Origin: Sperchopsis tessellata
Lineage: Eukaryota; Arthropoda; Insecta; Coleoptera; Hydrophilidae
Length of the DNA: 40,420 nt
Direction: 5' to 3'
Assembly (NCBI GenBank): GCA_033557685.1
Contig: JAWQRN010000082.1
Coordinates: 1-40,420 of the forward strand
The translations under genes were made by a program, and so were the position numbers. Below, piece after piece: positions 21,252-31,913 of the stretch. The notes below the pieces were generated by a model. That model ran no database searches. It had not been told where the DNA came from and saw nothing but the letters and a program-made list of their open reading frames with translations. Positions within the stretch are counted from its first letter, which is position 1. Each line of letters opens with the position of its first letter.

Positions 21252-21799
21252 CTGAAAACTATAGAAAGGTTGGCAATAATTATGGGTGAAGTAATTAGTA
21301 ATTTCATTCTTAAGTTCTTAATCTAGATTAATTAATAATTTAGATCCACACCCAATAAAGTATGCATTCTGAATCAGTTATAAAAAATAAAGAAAAAATA
21401 TTGATTAAATATGACGTAAGGAAACGTTTCATTTAGTTTTATAAAAAAACGTGAAAAAAACTCACCAATTATCATTGAATTCATCTTGCTAAAAAATCAG
21501 CTTATTTTAGATCATAGACAATACCCTACAAAACTATAATATGATATAGTATGCACATGCAGTATTCATTTCTACTTTAGCTACATTCATTTTCTAAAGT
21601 CTATTTGAAAGGCAGGGGCAATCGATGAAATTGGTCGATAATGTTAAAGGGCATTTAAAATGTATTTATCACTATGATTTCAAAATTGCTAGTTGAAAAT
21701 ATGTGGACACTTCTCAATTTTAAAATGAATACAACTAAAACACAATTTATGGTTCTCTACATATTTAAAAAGGAATAAACATACATAACTTTATCATTG

Positions 21800-21925
21800 C
21801 CTGGGAAATAGCAATATATGATCATCATAGTATGAAAAGAGATAGCAGAGAATAACATGTTGTATATGTTTCAGTACTTTTGATATGTTCTTATATGCTT
21901 TAGCTACCCAGTGTGTATGATCTAT
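21800..21925 (+). repeat. Dispersed repeat, copy 1
   Basis: Shares TAGTATGAAAAGAGATAGCA followed by GAGAATAAC with 26289-26423. The similarity extends at lower identity to both sides (GCCTGKGAAATA before; TTCTTATA and ATGATCTAT after). I do not recognise the family. Confidence 0.5.
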
Positions 21926-22180
21926 ACCTTCAATACTGAAGAATATCTACCTATTATGACAGTAAAACAATTAAAAAAACAAATTTGATAAACAGAAAGG
22001 TAGTTTTTTTGATATTGATACAGTTTTATTTCAAAATAAAAAATGTCATCTTGTTTGTCAATGCTCAAACCTATGATGAATTGAGTATTAGTAGCATAGC
22101 TAACATTTTTTAGCTGCACCACCAAGTAGTTCTTTTTCTTACATCCAAAAAGATCACGTACTTAAAGAGCCATTAGGTTA

Positions 22181-23446
22181 GTCAAAAGAAAGTTACATTT
22201 TGAAGGGTACACAAAATAAACACATTCATGTTGTGGGGTTATTTAATTCAGTTTAAATGTTGAATATGTCCATCCTTTTGTTCTTCAACAAGCAAAAATC
22301 TTTCTTCTAGATTGTGAATAACATTTTTCAATACACCTAATGGAATATCTTTAATTTGTCGTGAAATTAAAATTTTCATTTCCACTATAGTCGCAGGATT
22401 ATTTAGAAAAACCCTTTCCTCAAGATAGCCCCAAAGCCAAAAATCTGCAATATTGATATCAGGAGAATTTGTCCAAACGTCGTAATTAATAATTGCTTGA
22501 CTGGAGTACAAATATGGGGAGTTGCACTATCCTGCATAAAGATTATATAATCAATATTATGACTGCGTAAACTAGGTACGTCAAAAGTCTGCAGTAAATC
22601 AAAATAACCTTATCCACTAACCATAACTGTTGTTTGATTTTCTTCAAAGAAGCATGGTCTTTTAATGGAATGGGATGTGAATCCACTCCAAAAGATTGCC
22701 TTCAAATCGAACAGTCCTTTATAAATAACTTTATGGGGATGATTTTCAGACCAAATCCTACAATTGAGGGTATTTACACCACCATTCAATTGAAAATGTT
22801 GTTCATCGATCCATAAAATGTTATCCAACCACTGAGGATTAATTCCGATTTCTGCTATGATTCAAAAATTGAAATCATATCTTACTGGTTTATCAGTTTT
22901 TTTAATTTTAAACAAAAGTTACATTTTATATCCAAATTATAAAATTTTTCTAAGAATTCGTTAAATTTTTGTGTAGCTCATCTGCAACTTGATTAGGTAT
23001 TATTTTCAGCTATTTTCTCAGTCTGAAGAAAAGCTTCAGAAACATTAGTTACTATAGGCCTTCCAGATTTTTCATTAGTAGTAAAATAAGTTTTTTAAAT
23101 TTGTCGATTAACTGCTATAAGATTGTAAACTGCACGGATTAACTCTTAAGTTTTGAATTTTCATATATCATTTGATAAACTTCTTGCACATTTGTAATAA
23201 CACTGATTAAGACCGATTCTAACATGTAAAGTCAAAACCATTTTAAAATACAACAAATTATGACTAATTCAATAAGCGAGAACTTTTGAAAGATTATCAA
23301 CAAACGTATTACTATGGTAATAAATATAAAAAATGTGGCCATTGATCAAACCCCATTGCTTTACGAATAGAAATATGTTTTTCATTTGTTTATCCGTTGA
23401 CTTTTTAAAACTTATGGATATTTCAAAATAAAACTTTCTTTTGAAA
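22181..23446 (-). mobile_element. Decayed mariner-like element
   Basis: The element is about 1.27 kb with inverted ends: TCAAAAGAAAGTTACATTTTG at the left and, reversed, TCAAAAGAAAGTTTTATTTTG at the right (about 20 of 23 matching). A TA dinucleotide precedes the left end; the right TA is not preserved. The minus strand carries a broken transposase: KSGRPIVTNVSEA (linker after the helix-turn-helix), ILWIDEQHFQLNGGVN and CRIWSENHP (first catalytic Asp in W-I-D-E-x-H-F), IFMQDSATPH (second Asp), and INIADFWLWGYLEERVF (third Asp). These match the D...D...D pattern of Tc1/mariner-superfamily transposases. The blocks lie in different frames with several stops, and the N-terminus is poorly preserved, so it is inactive. 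Confidence 0.75.
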
Positions 23447-23449
23447 AGT

Positions 23450-24040
23450 CTTGTTTAATTTCAAAAGAAGTAATTGAAAAATAGGAAAGGTGTTGCAAGA
23501 GATATTTTGAGAGCTTCTAGATATAAACCATGGAAGGAAGAGAAATGTAAAACTAAAATCATAACTTTAAAGAGTTTTATGGTTCACAAATTAATTTGGA
23601 CCAGTATCCATTTTAACATTCTCCTAATCATTTGCTGTTGTCCTTGGATTCTTCCTGGTTATTTGCTCTTCAAACTTCGAAAGAATTTCTTCAATGTTTT
23701 ACTTGATACTTCCATATTCCATGTAGAATAATATGTAAGGAAGACATGGAGGTCTAGTGCGAAGATAATGTGGACCCCCCTTAAAACCAAAAACATGTTC
23801 CAAACAATTTCCTCATGCATTCATGAATCCTTTTTTTTTCAGATAGTTTAATACTACATTTCAGTTCAGTAGCACTTTTCTGCTTCATAAACATTTGGAC
23901 TTCCTCTGTCCAGATTTCTTTTTTGCTATGTAGACAACCTATTCCTAAAGAACCTGGTTGTGATCCTCGTGCACTATAAGTTCTAAGTGCTCCAAAAAGG
24001 TAGGTAAGCCATTGTCACCTTAACAACAAGCTCTTGGGCT
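23450..24040. other. Intron, no gene recognised
   Basis: An 85-codon plus-strand frame at 23474-23731 has no recognisable domain. The right part may belong to the decayed coiled-coil frame that follows on the minus strand. Confidence 0.35.
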
Positions 24041-24054
24041 ATCTTCTAGATCTA

Positions 24055-24515
24055 CAAGTCCTGGCTCCTATTCTTCACCAGTCTTGTCCTCATCTTTCAT
24101 TTCATATCTCACCTCATCCTTGTCATTATCCTGATGTTTATCCTTTATTTTTATTAATTTAGCTAGGTTCTATTTTCTTTCACATCTTCTATAATTCTCT
24201 TCTAGTTTGCTTACGAAGCTTCTAAAATGATTTTCTAGTTTACGTTCAAGCCTAATAGAATTTTTGTCATCATTCTGAAAATTCAGCACAACCTACCTAA
24301 CAAGGAAAGGAATTAAGGAGCCTTGTACAAAAATGTAATGGAACCAATAAATAACTGTATTCCCGAGTTTTCTTTTAGTTTACTAACAAAATTTCTACAA
24401 TATTCTTTTAGTTTACTTTGAAATTTTTTACAATTTAATTCCACTATTCTTGAATTTTCATCTAGCTTCAGTTTCAGTTTTGCTTCGAATATGTTGAAGT
24501 TGTGTTCTTGAAATT
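24055..24515 (-). pseudogene. Broken coiled-coil reading frame, possibly gag-like
   Basis: Read on the minus strand, one stretch (about 24515 to 24345) gives FNIFEAKLKLKLDENSRIVE, then CKKFQSKLKEYC and RNFVSKLKENSG. After a break a second stretch (about 24285 to 24170) gives NDDKNSIRLERKLENHF, then RSFVSKLEENYRRCERK and a stop, followed by an acidic segment, RYEMKDEDKTGEEQEPG. The repeated F-V-S-K-L-x-E-N unit with heptad-like leucines predicts a coiled coil. Such N-terminal coiled coils occur in gag-like proteins of insect retroelements, but I cannot name the family. It has lost its start and carries stops. Confidence 0.35.
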
Positions 24516-24764
24516 TTCTTATCGCGAAAATAATTTACTTTTGCAAGTTTCTTGTCTGTTATTTGCACTTTTTTACTGTTCTTTAGTATTATTTATTTTT
24601 TTTATATTCCTCTTTGCATACTAATATTAGGTCAGTTTAAACACTTTATTAACAAACCACATAATTTCTAGACAACAGTAAAATACTTCAACTAGTAATA
24701 ATTTAAACAGTTGACAAAAGAATGCAACTCATGTAAACAACATGCCAGGAGATAACCTTGTGTA

Positions 24765-25130
24765 GACTTTTCTTTTTGCCGACGTTTCGTCTTCTGTTGC
24801 AGGGAACATTATCTACTTATCTACTTGTTGAACTTAAAAGTGCTTTATTTATTCTACGTACTTTTTTTATTCTGAGTCCTTTTTTAGTCTATGTCCTTTT
24901 TTTTATTCTATGACTAGCAGTTCTGAGAGCTACATGTCATACTATGCTTAGCACTTTTTAGAGGGCTTTCCAGCACCTGCATCTAGCAATTTTCAGAGCT
25001 ACATGGCAATCTATAATTAGCACTCTTAAGAGCTTGATGTCTTGATAATGTCCCCTGCAACGGTGGATGAAAAGTCAGCAAAAAGAAAAGTCAACACACC
25101 GTTATCTCCCGGAAAACCTGAAGATAAGAT
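24765..25130. repeat. Penelope-type repeat family 2, inverted pair
   Basis: A minus-oriented core (24781-24815, TAGATAA...AAGACGAAACGTCGGC) and a plus-oriented core (25042-25077, TTGATAATGTCC, then GGTGGATGAAAAGTC) flank about 230 bp. After the plus core comes GCAAAAAGAAAAGTCAACAC, then CGTTATCTCC and CCTGAAGATA, shared with the next copy. The inverted arrangement repeats that at 5.2 kb with a longer spacer. Confidence 0.55.
24911..25035 (+). repeat. Two-unit tandem duplication
   Basis: Unit 1 (24911-24962) contains AGAGCTACATGTCATACTAT, then GCTTAGCACTTTTTAGAG. Unit 2 (24984-25035) contains AGAGCTACATGGCAATCTAT, then AATTAGCACTCTTAAGAG. The unit spacing is about 73 bp. It lies between the two inverted family 2 cores. 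Confidence 0.55.
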
Positions 25131-25362
25131 CAAAAGTTAATTATTACAATTGGATGCACCCAGACAATATATAAGAACAGGGATGGGTGTAAGTATATTT
25201 CTGGTTTTCAAATATCGGGAATTTAATAAGTGGCCAGAAAATTCACTAGAATAATTTGATAAGTATAAGAAAAGAAGAAAGATAATAAAATATAACTGTA
25301 TCAATAAGAGTGATAGAAGGTCAATGAATACAGAAAAGAAACAGAGGCAAAATGGTGAATCA

Positions 25363-25460
25363 TGTCTTGATAATGTCTTCTGCAACGGTGGACGAAACGT
25401 CTGCAAAAAGAAGAGCCAACACACTGTTATCTCCTGGAAAACCTGAAGATATATACTGTG
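25363..25460 (+). repeat. Penelope-type repeat family 2, single copy
   Basis: The core at 25367-25401 reads TTGATAA, T, GTCTTC with partner GGTGGAC, then GAAACGTC. It is followed by TGCAAAAAGAAGAGCCAACA, CTGTTATCTCC and CCTGAAGATATA. Long reverse-strand frames across this block are by-products of the repeat. Confidence 0.55.
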
Positions 25461-26288
25461 TCCTTGGAAGTCTACGTACTGAACATGCCAGAATTTTGTT
25501 TCTTCCAATTGTCAGATTCGAGTCTGCTGTTAACTGACTGCTCATCTGATGCGGATAAATATCCACAAGCTGTTGCAAAAATATGCAGGCGCTTGTGCTA
25601 GTTTACGCATCATAACAATCTGTTCTAGATGATTCGATGCGGCTAAAGTTAGGGATGTTTCTAGTAAATAACATTTTTGGTGATTTTCAACGCATTTTCT
25701 TTTTATAACATGTAATCTCTCCAAAAAGAAACATGTACTAGTTTCATAAATACTTTGACTTTATAACATTTACAATATGATTATTAGTGTTTATTTATAT
25801 TTCAAATATTTGATAGGTATTGAATTTGAAACCAGTTTTTTATGTATTTTATAAAATTTTAAATAAGTTCATAAAATTGAAGTATTATAAGCATTATTCT
25901 ACATAAAATATACAAAGAAGCATCATAACGATGCAAATATATCAAAGAATACTTATTTTAGATAGTACATTTGGAAAAGTGTCAAATTTAGTCACTCATT
26001 TTCCTTAAAGTTATGATGTCATTGATTTGTGAAACCCATAGATCATATATACTGGATGACCGCTAATATTGGCAGTAATTTAAAATGTATTTTATTTAAA
26101 AATGTCTGAAATAAGAAACAACATTTTGTTCCCTACATCAGAAGTTTTACATACTGAACATTGTCACGTTACTATGTTAAACATTAATACATGGAAAGAA
26201 TGTAATTATAATATCAGTGTCACAATGAAGTGTAAGCTTATGTTGTAGTTGATTTTTAAAATGGTAAACTTATTTGTAACTTTGAACT
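25461..26288. other. Intron, no gene seen
   Basis: AT-rich with no recognised motif. Confidence 0.35.
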
Positions 26289-26423
26289 GCCTGTGAAATA
26301 CTGAAATATTATCTACATAGTATGAAAAGAGATAGCAGAGAATAACTTGTTGCACATTACAGAATTACAGTGCCAATGATACATTCTTATAGTCATCAGA
26401 TATACAGTTTAAATGATCTATGG
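26289..26423 (+). repeat. Dispersed repeat, copy 2
   Basis: Partner of 21800-21925, sharing TAGTATGAAAAGAGATAGCA followed by GAGAATAAC and weaker similarity on both sides. The two copies are in the same orientation, about 4.5 kb apart, on either side of the mariner-like element. Confidence 0.5.
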
Positions 26424-26874
26424 TGAAATACGTAACATGATACTTATAATACTTATTTATATGAAACAACTTGAAACAGATTAAATCAGTACCAAATTGC
26501 AAAATTACAGATAATTATGGTTACAGAATTATTTTTTTAAATTTATTGTTAAGTAATTTTAATAGAAATTTACTGAATAATTGGGAAGCACTTTAGATCT
26601 GCTAGATCTTCAACTGCTAAAAAAACAATGCATTATAATTGTGAAATATTGATGGAAACGTTATCAGATCTGTTAAAGGAAGGGAATATAATATTTCTAG
26701 GCATCCCTTCAAAAACATCCCAATACATAAGAATGAAATGCATGTAGTGTTTTCTAGAAAACCAAATTGCTTTAATGAGATATTAAGAACATACCCATTT
26801 TTCTTAAAATAACTCAGTATCTATACAAACTTTATTAATGTTAAATAATTTTACTATCAATTAAAACTTTCTTT

Positions 26875-26880
26875 TTTATT
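26875..26880 (-). terminator. Poly(A) signal AATAAA after the 27-kb exon
   Basis: Minus-strand AATAAA 43 nt past the stop codon of the exon at 26923-27158. Confidence 0.4.
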
Positions 26881-26922
26881 ATAAAAATTATATAAATATG
26901 TACATGTATTTACAAATATGTC

Positions 26923-27158
26923 TTAAATAATAATATTAATATTGTCTCTATATTGCTGCAGTAACGTAAATGCATCTTCAGGATGTACAATTTTGATATG
27001 CTTAACCAATGACCACTTTTGATGAACTTTGTAAGGACAAATGAAGGATGGGCATTTAAACATTTTTCTTTTGCCACATTCATATTTCAAATGTCTTGTT
27101 AACGTGCGGCGATATGCATATACTTTATGACATTTCATGCATTGATATGTGGTAATTC
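26923..27158 (-). CDS. lola: lola alternative terminal exon, class II, exon 6
   Basis: The acceptor TTTTTCTAG is followed by GA + ATT ACC ACA TAT CAA TGC, so two leftover nucleotides precede the first whole codon. This is a different phase from the class I exons. It encodes 77 residues and a stop. Finger 1 is C6-x2-C9-x12-H22-x4-C27 (Y-A-Y-R-R-T-L-T-R-H, Y-E-C-G); the first C-x-x-C lies before the first internal methionine, so reading from that ATG loses a zinc ligand. Finger 2 is C35-x4-C40-x12-H53-x4-H58 with the C-P-Y-K-V core shared by the other class II exons. The tail after the last histidine (E-D-A-F-T-L-L-Q-Q-Y) resembles theirs. It is the smallest class II exon. Confidence 0.86.
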
Positions 27159-30100
27159 CTAGAAAAATATTATTTCAGTGTTGAGTAATATCTTATTCAC
27201 TACACTAACCTTATTTTTGTAAAATTATTTCTGAAAGTTACTTTGGTGTAGTTAGAATAGCGAATATATGCAACATAAAATTCTACAATAATATGCATTA
27301 TTAAGATTTGACAAAACAGAAATGTATTCACAAAGAAACATGAATGTTATGTATTGAATGAAAGAAATACTAACTACCTAGTCATCGTATTTTCTTACTG
27401 CCAAAAAAGTAGCCATGACCTGGCTAAATTGTCATTCATCAAAGAATGGATATGCATATGGGCAAATATTTATATATGCATGCATGCATAACACAGAATT
27501 CAGATGTGTACGCAAAATCCCATCAAGAAACTAGCAACTATTCGGTCCCATGAATATTAATGTGAGCTGCATAAGCTTTTAAATTTTTTTCCTTTAAAAA
27601 TTTAAAGATATGAATTTTGAAATTTTGGATTAAAACCCCATCATTGTCTGTCAAAATTGTGTGTGAAGAATACCCTACGATGGTATATCAAACTTCATTG
27701 AAAATGGGATAGACAAGTTTACGGAGAGGCCATGAATTCCATTGTTTTATAAAATTTTGTTAAGGCAAATATGCACAACTATTTTATTACTATTCTGCAA
27801 CTTTTCTTATACAGATCCCCTCAAATATTCTTGACATGAGCCACTGCTGCTGTGTAGTCCTAAATACAGTGGAAATTATTTACCACTAACACAAAAAATT
27901 GGTAATCATGAAATTAATATATTCTGTGAACTTGAAATGGGCAACTCGAAAATATCACATTAAGCAAAATAATTATTTTGTCCCAAGAACTAAATGACCT
28001 AATACATATTGAATGGGTTCAAAAGAAATGTCCTTACCCACTGTGTACATACAGATGGTAGTTAATATTTATTTTACGATACACATTTTCTATCTTCTAT
28101 CTAGTATGAATTTGGGAGCCTAAGGAACACATTCCAAGTATTTTTGCTATACCATTTCTACCGCACGGGATTTGCGCAAAATGTTATAAAGTGTATGTCA
28201 ATATGCGGATGTATATTGAGTCGGAGAAATGTTTGACAAAATGGACAATTTAGCTAAAAGATAAATTTTTGTCGAAGTAAATTATGTGTATCTTTCATTA
28301 ACCAATAAATCTTACTGATGGAAGTAAAACTTTTCATATTTTATGACTAAATTATTTAAGGCAATATTTTTTTCAGGTCTGCTAAATTTTATGGTTTCCA
28401 TGGTATATAAATTTTGATAATAATGTCTTCTTTGTCATTTGGCTTTTTTATCAGCCATTATATTCACATAATAATTTTACTTAGTGATCCAAAACCTTAG
28501 AATAACAAGGTTATAACATTTTTATGAAAATTAAATGTAGTACGTTTCCATGCCTATTTAATTTCTACACCAATGATTAGACTCTAAGAGCCATCTACTG
28601 CATATCAAGGAAGTGTATCTGCGTCTAATTATTCTGCAACAAAATACAATTTTTAAACTTTAACAATAAAAGACAATATCTAGTACCTAAAAATTCAAAT
28701 AAAACTGTTCTCTTGTAATTTTTGGTTTTAACTAGAAATAAGTTTTAGTGTACTTACTGTTTCATGTTTATTTAAATTGCATACTGCATTATTATTATTT
28801 TCACATGTAAAAAAACATAATATAATAGTTTCTATCCATTTTTATACACAAAATTCACTATGCCAAAAACAAATATAAAAAAATTAATGCTTATTTGAAG
28901 TGGAATAGACCCTCATTCTACAAGCAAATATAAATCTTATTCTTTAAAACAATCTGCAAGAGTTATTTTAGCGTAAAGAATAAAATGTATACCTACTGTG
29001 CACATGGCTTACGGAATAACTGTATGAGTACATTACCTATATGCAAGCGTCCTGTTCTCTGATCAGAAGCAAGCTGTGCATGCATTTGAAGGGCATCCAC
29101 TTATGATGCACTAGCGCTCTCATTTTCAGAAACACAATATCCTTACCTCTCCAAGTATTTACATAATGTATGATATCTTACAGACCAGACATTCGGAGAC
29201 AAACAGCATTACCAAACCAGAACAAGAAATAATATAGGAATACCAGTCCTTATTAATATTTCAGATAACAAGACCATTGTCCCAATTTATGCAATAAATC
29301 ATCAAGCGCTATAGCTTCTGCAAATAAGCTGAGGAATAGTTTTGTTTTTATTGTTCTCTAGACTAATATATTTAATATTTTTGGCATGACATGTCAATAT
29401 GTTAAATGAAGTTCTTTCTCTCATTCGTCTGGTGCAACTGTTTAGTTCAATGTACTGTAGCGAGCAAGGCACAACAGAGTAGATTGTGGTTGGAGCGGAT
29501 GCATTCATAATGCAAGTAAACTCCAGGCATAGTCCGCTCTGTTCTTTACTCACATGGCAGTGAATTTCAAATCAAAGTGCCAAAATAACAGCAATTTTCG
29601 CTCCCATCACTATAGATGAGAGGACGTATGTGCATGATATCTACCTAGCTATGAAAGGAAACATTAATAATTGTTTTTTACATAACTCCCTATTTTACTT
29701 ACAAACTAACTCAAAATGTTTCTAATTGTCCTATATTATCAAAAAAATTCTTTTGCAACTCTGTAAAATATTTTTCAACAGCATCTTTAACTGCTTCATT
29801 AAAAGCAAAATACTTCCCTATTTTTTAAACTTCTGAATATTAAAAAAAATAATAATTTAAGCTAGGCTAGGGCTAGGTAAGTTCTATGAACTCTTAGTTA
29901 TTGATTACATGATTGCATGTTATTTACGTTATGACGTTATATATTATGCTGCAATTTTTAATTGTATTTTCATTAACTTCCCAACTTATTGTAATCTCCC
30001 TAGTCATATATTCAATAATAAAAACTCCTTAAAATTCTAAAACTGTTGCAATCTTTTTTTCCCTGAAAATTGTGTTTAGATAATAGAGAGCTCTTATGAA

Positions 30101-30520
30101 CACATTGCATTTATTTATGTTGAATGGTAAGATCTCAATGACATACCAAGTCTCTACTGTTTTCAAGAAAAAAAAATGTCTAACACCTCCAACTTTTGCT
30201 TAGGTTTAAGTAATCTAGGAATACCACATGTTATTATTTGCTTGGACATTTGATTATCTTTAATCAACTCTCTCCCCGATCGAAAGAGTTTGGGTTAATA
30301 TTTCACTTAAATATAAGGTGTTGAATCTTCCCCATACGGCTGTACCCTCTTATGAAAAGTTTTTGTACTTTATTACACTACAGTATGCAGGCTTAATTTC
30401 ACTCATGTTATCAACAAAGATGCCTTCTCAGATCCCTATTAACCACACAATATAGGCAAAATTTGGCATATACTTTTAATGTAAATATTTATTTGACATT
30501 TTACCCATTTGTATTATAAG
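27159..30520. other. Intron, no gene seen
   Basis: About 3.4 kb without a recognised exon, transposon domain or strong inverted repeat. A short alternating purine-pyrimidine run (ATATATGCATGCATGCAT) lies at about 27472-27488. The 83-codon minus-strand frame at 29302-29553 has no recognisable motif. Confidence 0.4.
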
Positions 30521-30525
30521 TAGGT

Positions 30526-31335
30526 GTTACATAACACGAGCTTGGGCGAAGAACTGTAAGAGCAAATAGGAAAACTTGAAGAAGAAAACGCCAGGCTACA
30601 TCTAGAAGTTAATCACAACAAAACAAAGATAATGATTATAGACTTCCTAAACAATAACAGTCCAGACATCACTCACATTGGATTATGACAGGCCGTCAAT
30701 CAATTTGTATACCTAGGGGCAGTAATTACCAACGAAGACGGAAGCTCTGAAGAAGTGCGACGGAGGAGTGAGATGGCGAGGAAAACCATGCGGGGACTAC
30801 AGAGAATATGGGTAGACAGCGACACTACACTTAACACAAAAAAGCAAATAGTAAAAATCCTGGTATTCCCTATCGTATTGTATGGTGCAGAAGCCTGGAC
30901 CCTTAAAGTAACTGACAGGAAAAGACTCGAAGCCTGTGAAATGTGGTGCTGGAGGTAAATACTTTGAGTTCCCTGGACTATCAGGTGAACAAACGTGTTC
31001 ATTCTCAACGAAATTCAAGAACCACAGTGACTTTGACAAATGGTATACTCACGAATTGTAAGATACTTTGGACACGTATCGAGGAAAAAAATGACAACTT
31101 TGACAGACTGATTGATCAAGGAAAGATAGAAGGTACAAGACCAAAAGAATGGTCTCCAAAAAGATGGTCAGATCAAATAGGAGCTATAGAACTCCACAAT
31201 AAATAAAGTTACCAGGGATGCCAAACATAGGGGCCGGTGGCGCAACATAGTTCGTAGAGCCACAGCTCCTACACAGGGAAGCCAAATCACAACTCCTCTG
31301 CTAAGAGGATAACGAAGACGAAGAGTTACATAACA
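30526..31335 (+). mobile_element. 5'-truncated non-LTR retrotransposon with target duplication
   Basis: The 11-bp GTTACATAACA occurs at 30526-30536 and again at 31325-31335, bracketing a truncated LINE (30537-31324). Plus-strand frames give the RT C-terminal region: FVYLGAVITNEDGSSEE, then RRRSEMARKTMRGLQRIW and LVFPIVLYGAEAWTLK, then RLEACEMWCWR. Further blocks include RIVRYFGHV and a W-S-P-K-R-W-x-D-Q-I motif. These are typical of LINE ORF2 C-termini. Frameshifts and stops break it, but it is much better preserved than the other relics, and the duplication is still exact, so it is among the younger insertions in the window. Confidence 0.75.
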
Positions 31336-31534
31336 TAAAATACATTCTCGTTATTTTATAAAATATTTTCATGCTGGATACAATATTGATAAACTCGACC
31401 TGTAATAGAACTATGATAATAAAGTATATAAACAACAATTATAATAGTATAGCTGCAATTAATTTCACTAGCACCTATAGCTAAAAATCTAATTCAGAAC
31501 AAACAAGATAAAAAGATTAATAGAAAATGCAGTT

Positions 31535-31540
31535 TTTATT
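31535..31540 (-). terminator. Poly(A) signal AATAAA after the 31.8-kb exon
   Basis: Minus-strand AATAAA about 105 nt past the stop of the exon at 31645-31913. Confidence 0.3.
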
Positions 31541-31644
31541 TAAAAATGTTGAAAATACAATGAAAATTTGTTAAAAATACGTTACATTCTTAGAACAATA
31601 TAAATGCATTAATGAACACAAGTCGTGTTAAGCATTAATACTTA

Positions 31645-31913
31645 TTAATAATTGAGATTTGGAGAGATTCTAATATTATAAAAACGCCTATTTACAGTTT
31701 GCTTGTATTTTATTAACAGCTCATTGACATTTTCTTTGTGTTTGCGTTTAATGTGACCAATGAGGCTAGACCTTTGCAGAACTTTGTAGTCACAACTATC
31801 ATCAGGACATTTGAAATTTTTTTCTTTTCCACATTCATATTTAACATGGCGCTGAAGACTGTACTTATAGTTGTAAATTTTTCCACATTGAGGACAGTGA
31901 AATGATCCTGGGC
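31645..31913 (-). CDS. lola: lola alternative terminal exon, class II, exon 7
   Basis: After the acceptor TTTTTAG the exon starts GC + CCA GGA TCA TTT, again with two leftover nucleotides, and encodes 88 residues plus TAA. Finger 1 is C6-x2-C9-x12-H22-x4-C27 (Y-N-Y-K-Y-S-L-Q-R-H, Y-E-C-G). Finger 2 is C35-x4-C40-x12-H53-x4-H58 (C-P-D-D-S-C-D-Y-K-V). A 30-residue tail follows, with N-E-L-L-I-K-Y-K-Q-T and R-R-F. Fingers and tail closely match the exon at 37 kb, so the pair probably arose by duplication. The frame is open a short way into the intron, but that methionine is not a start, because the acceptor lies 11 codons into the frame. All ligands are present. Confidence 0.88.

Noticed and set aside
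25137..25508. 123-codon minus-strand frame with hydrophobic stretches
   Set aside because: It runs across Penelope-type repeat copies; the apparent membrane segments come from AT-rich antisense sequence.
27472..27490. Alternating ATGC run (possible Z-DNA or palindromic site)
   Set aside because: Too short, and of a kind common in AT-rich genomes; no neighbouring structure supports a function.
29302..29553. 83-codon minus-strand frame between class II exons
   Set aside because: No zinc-finger spacing, no Y-E-C-G signature and no acceptor in either class phase next to it.
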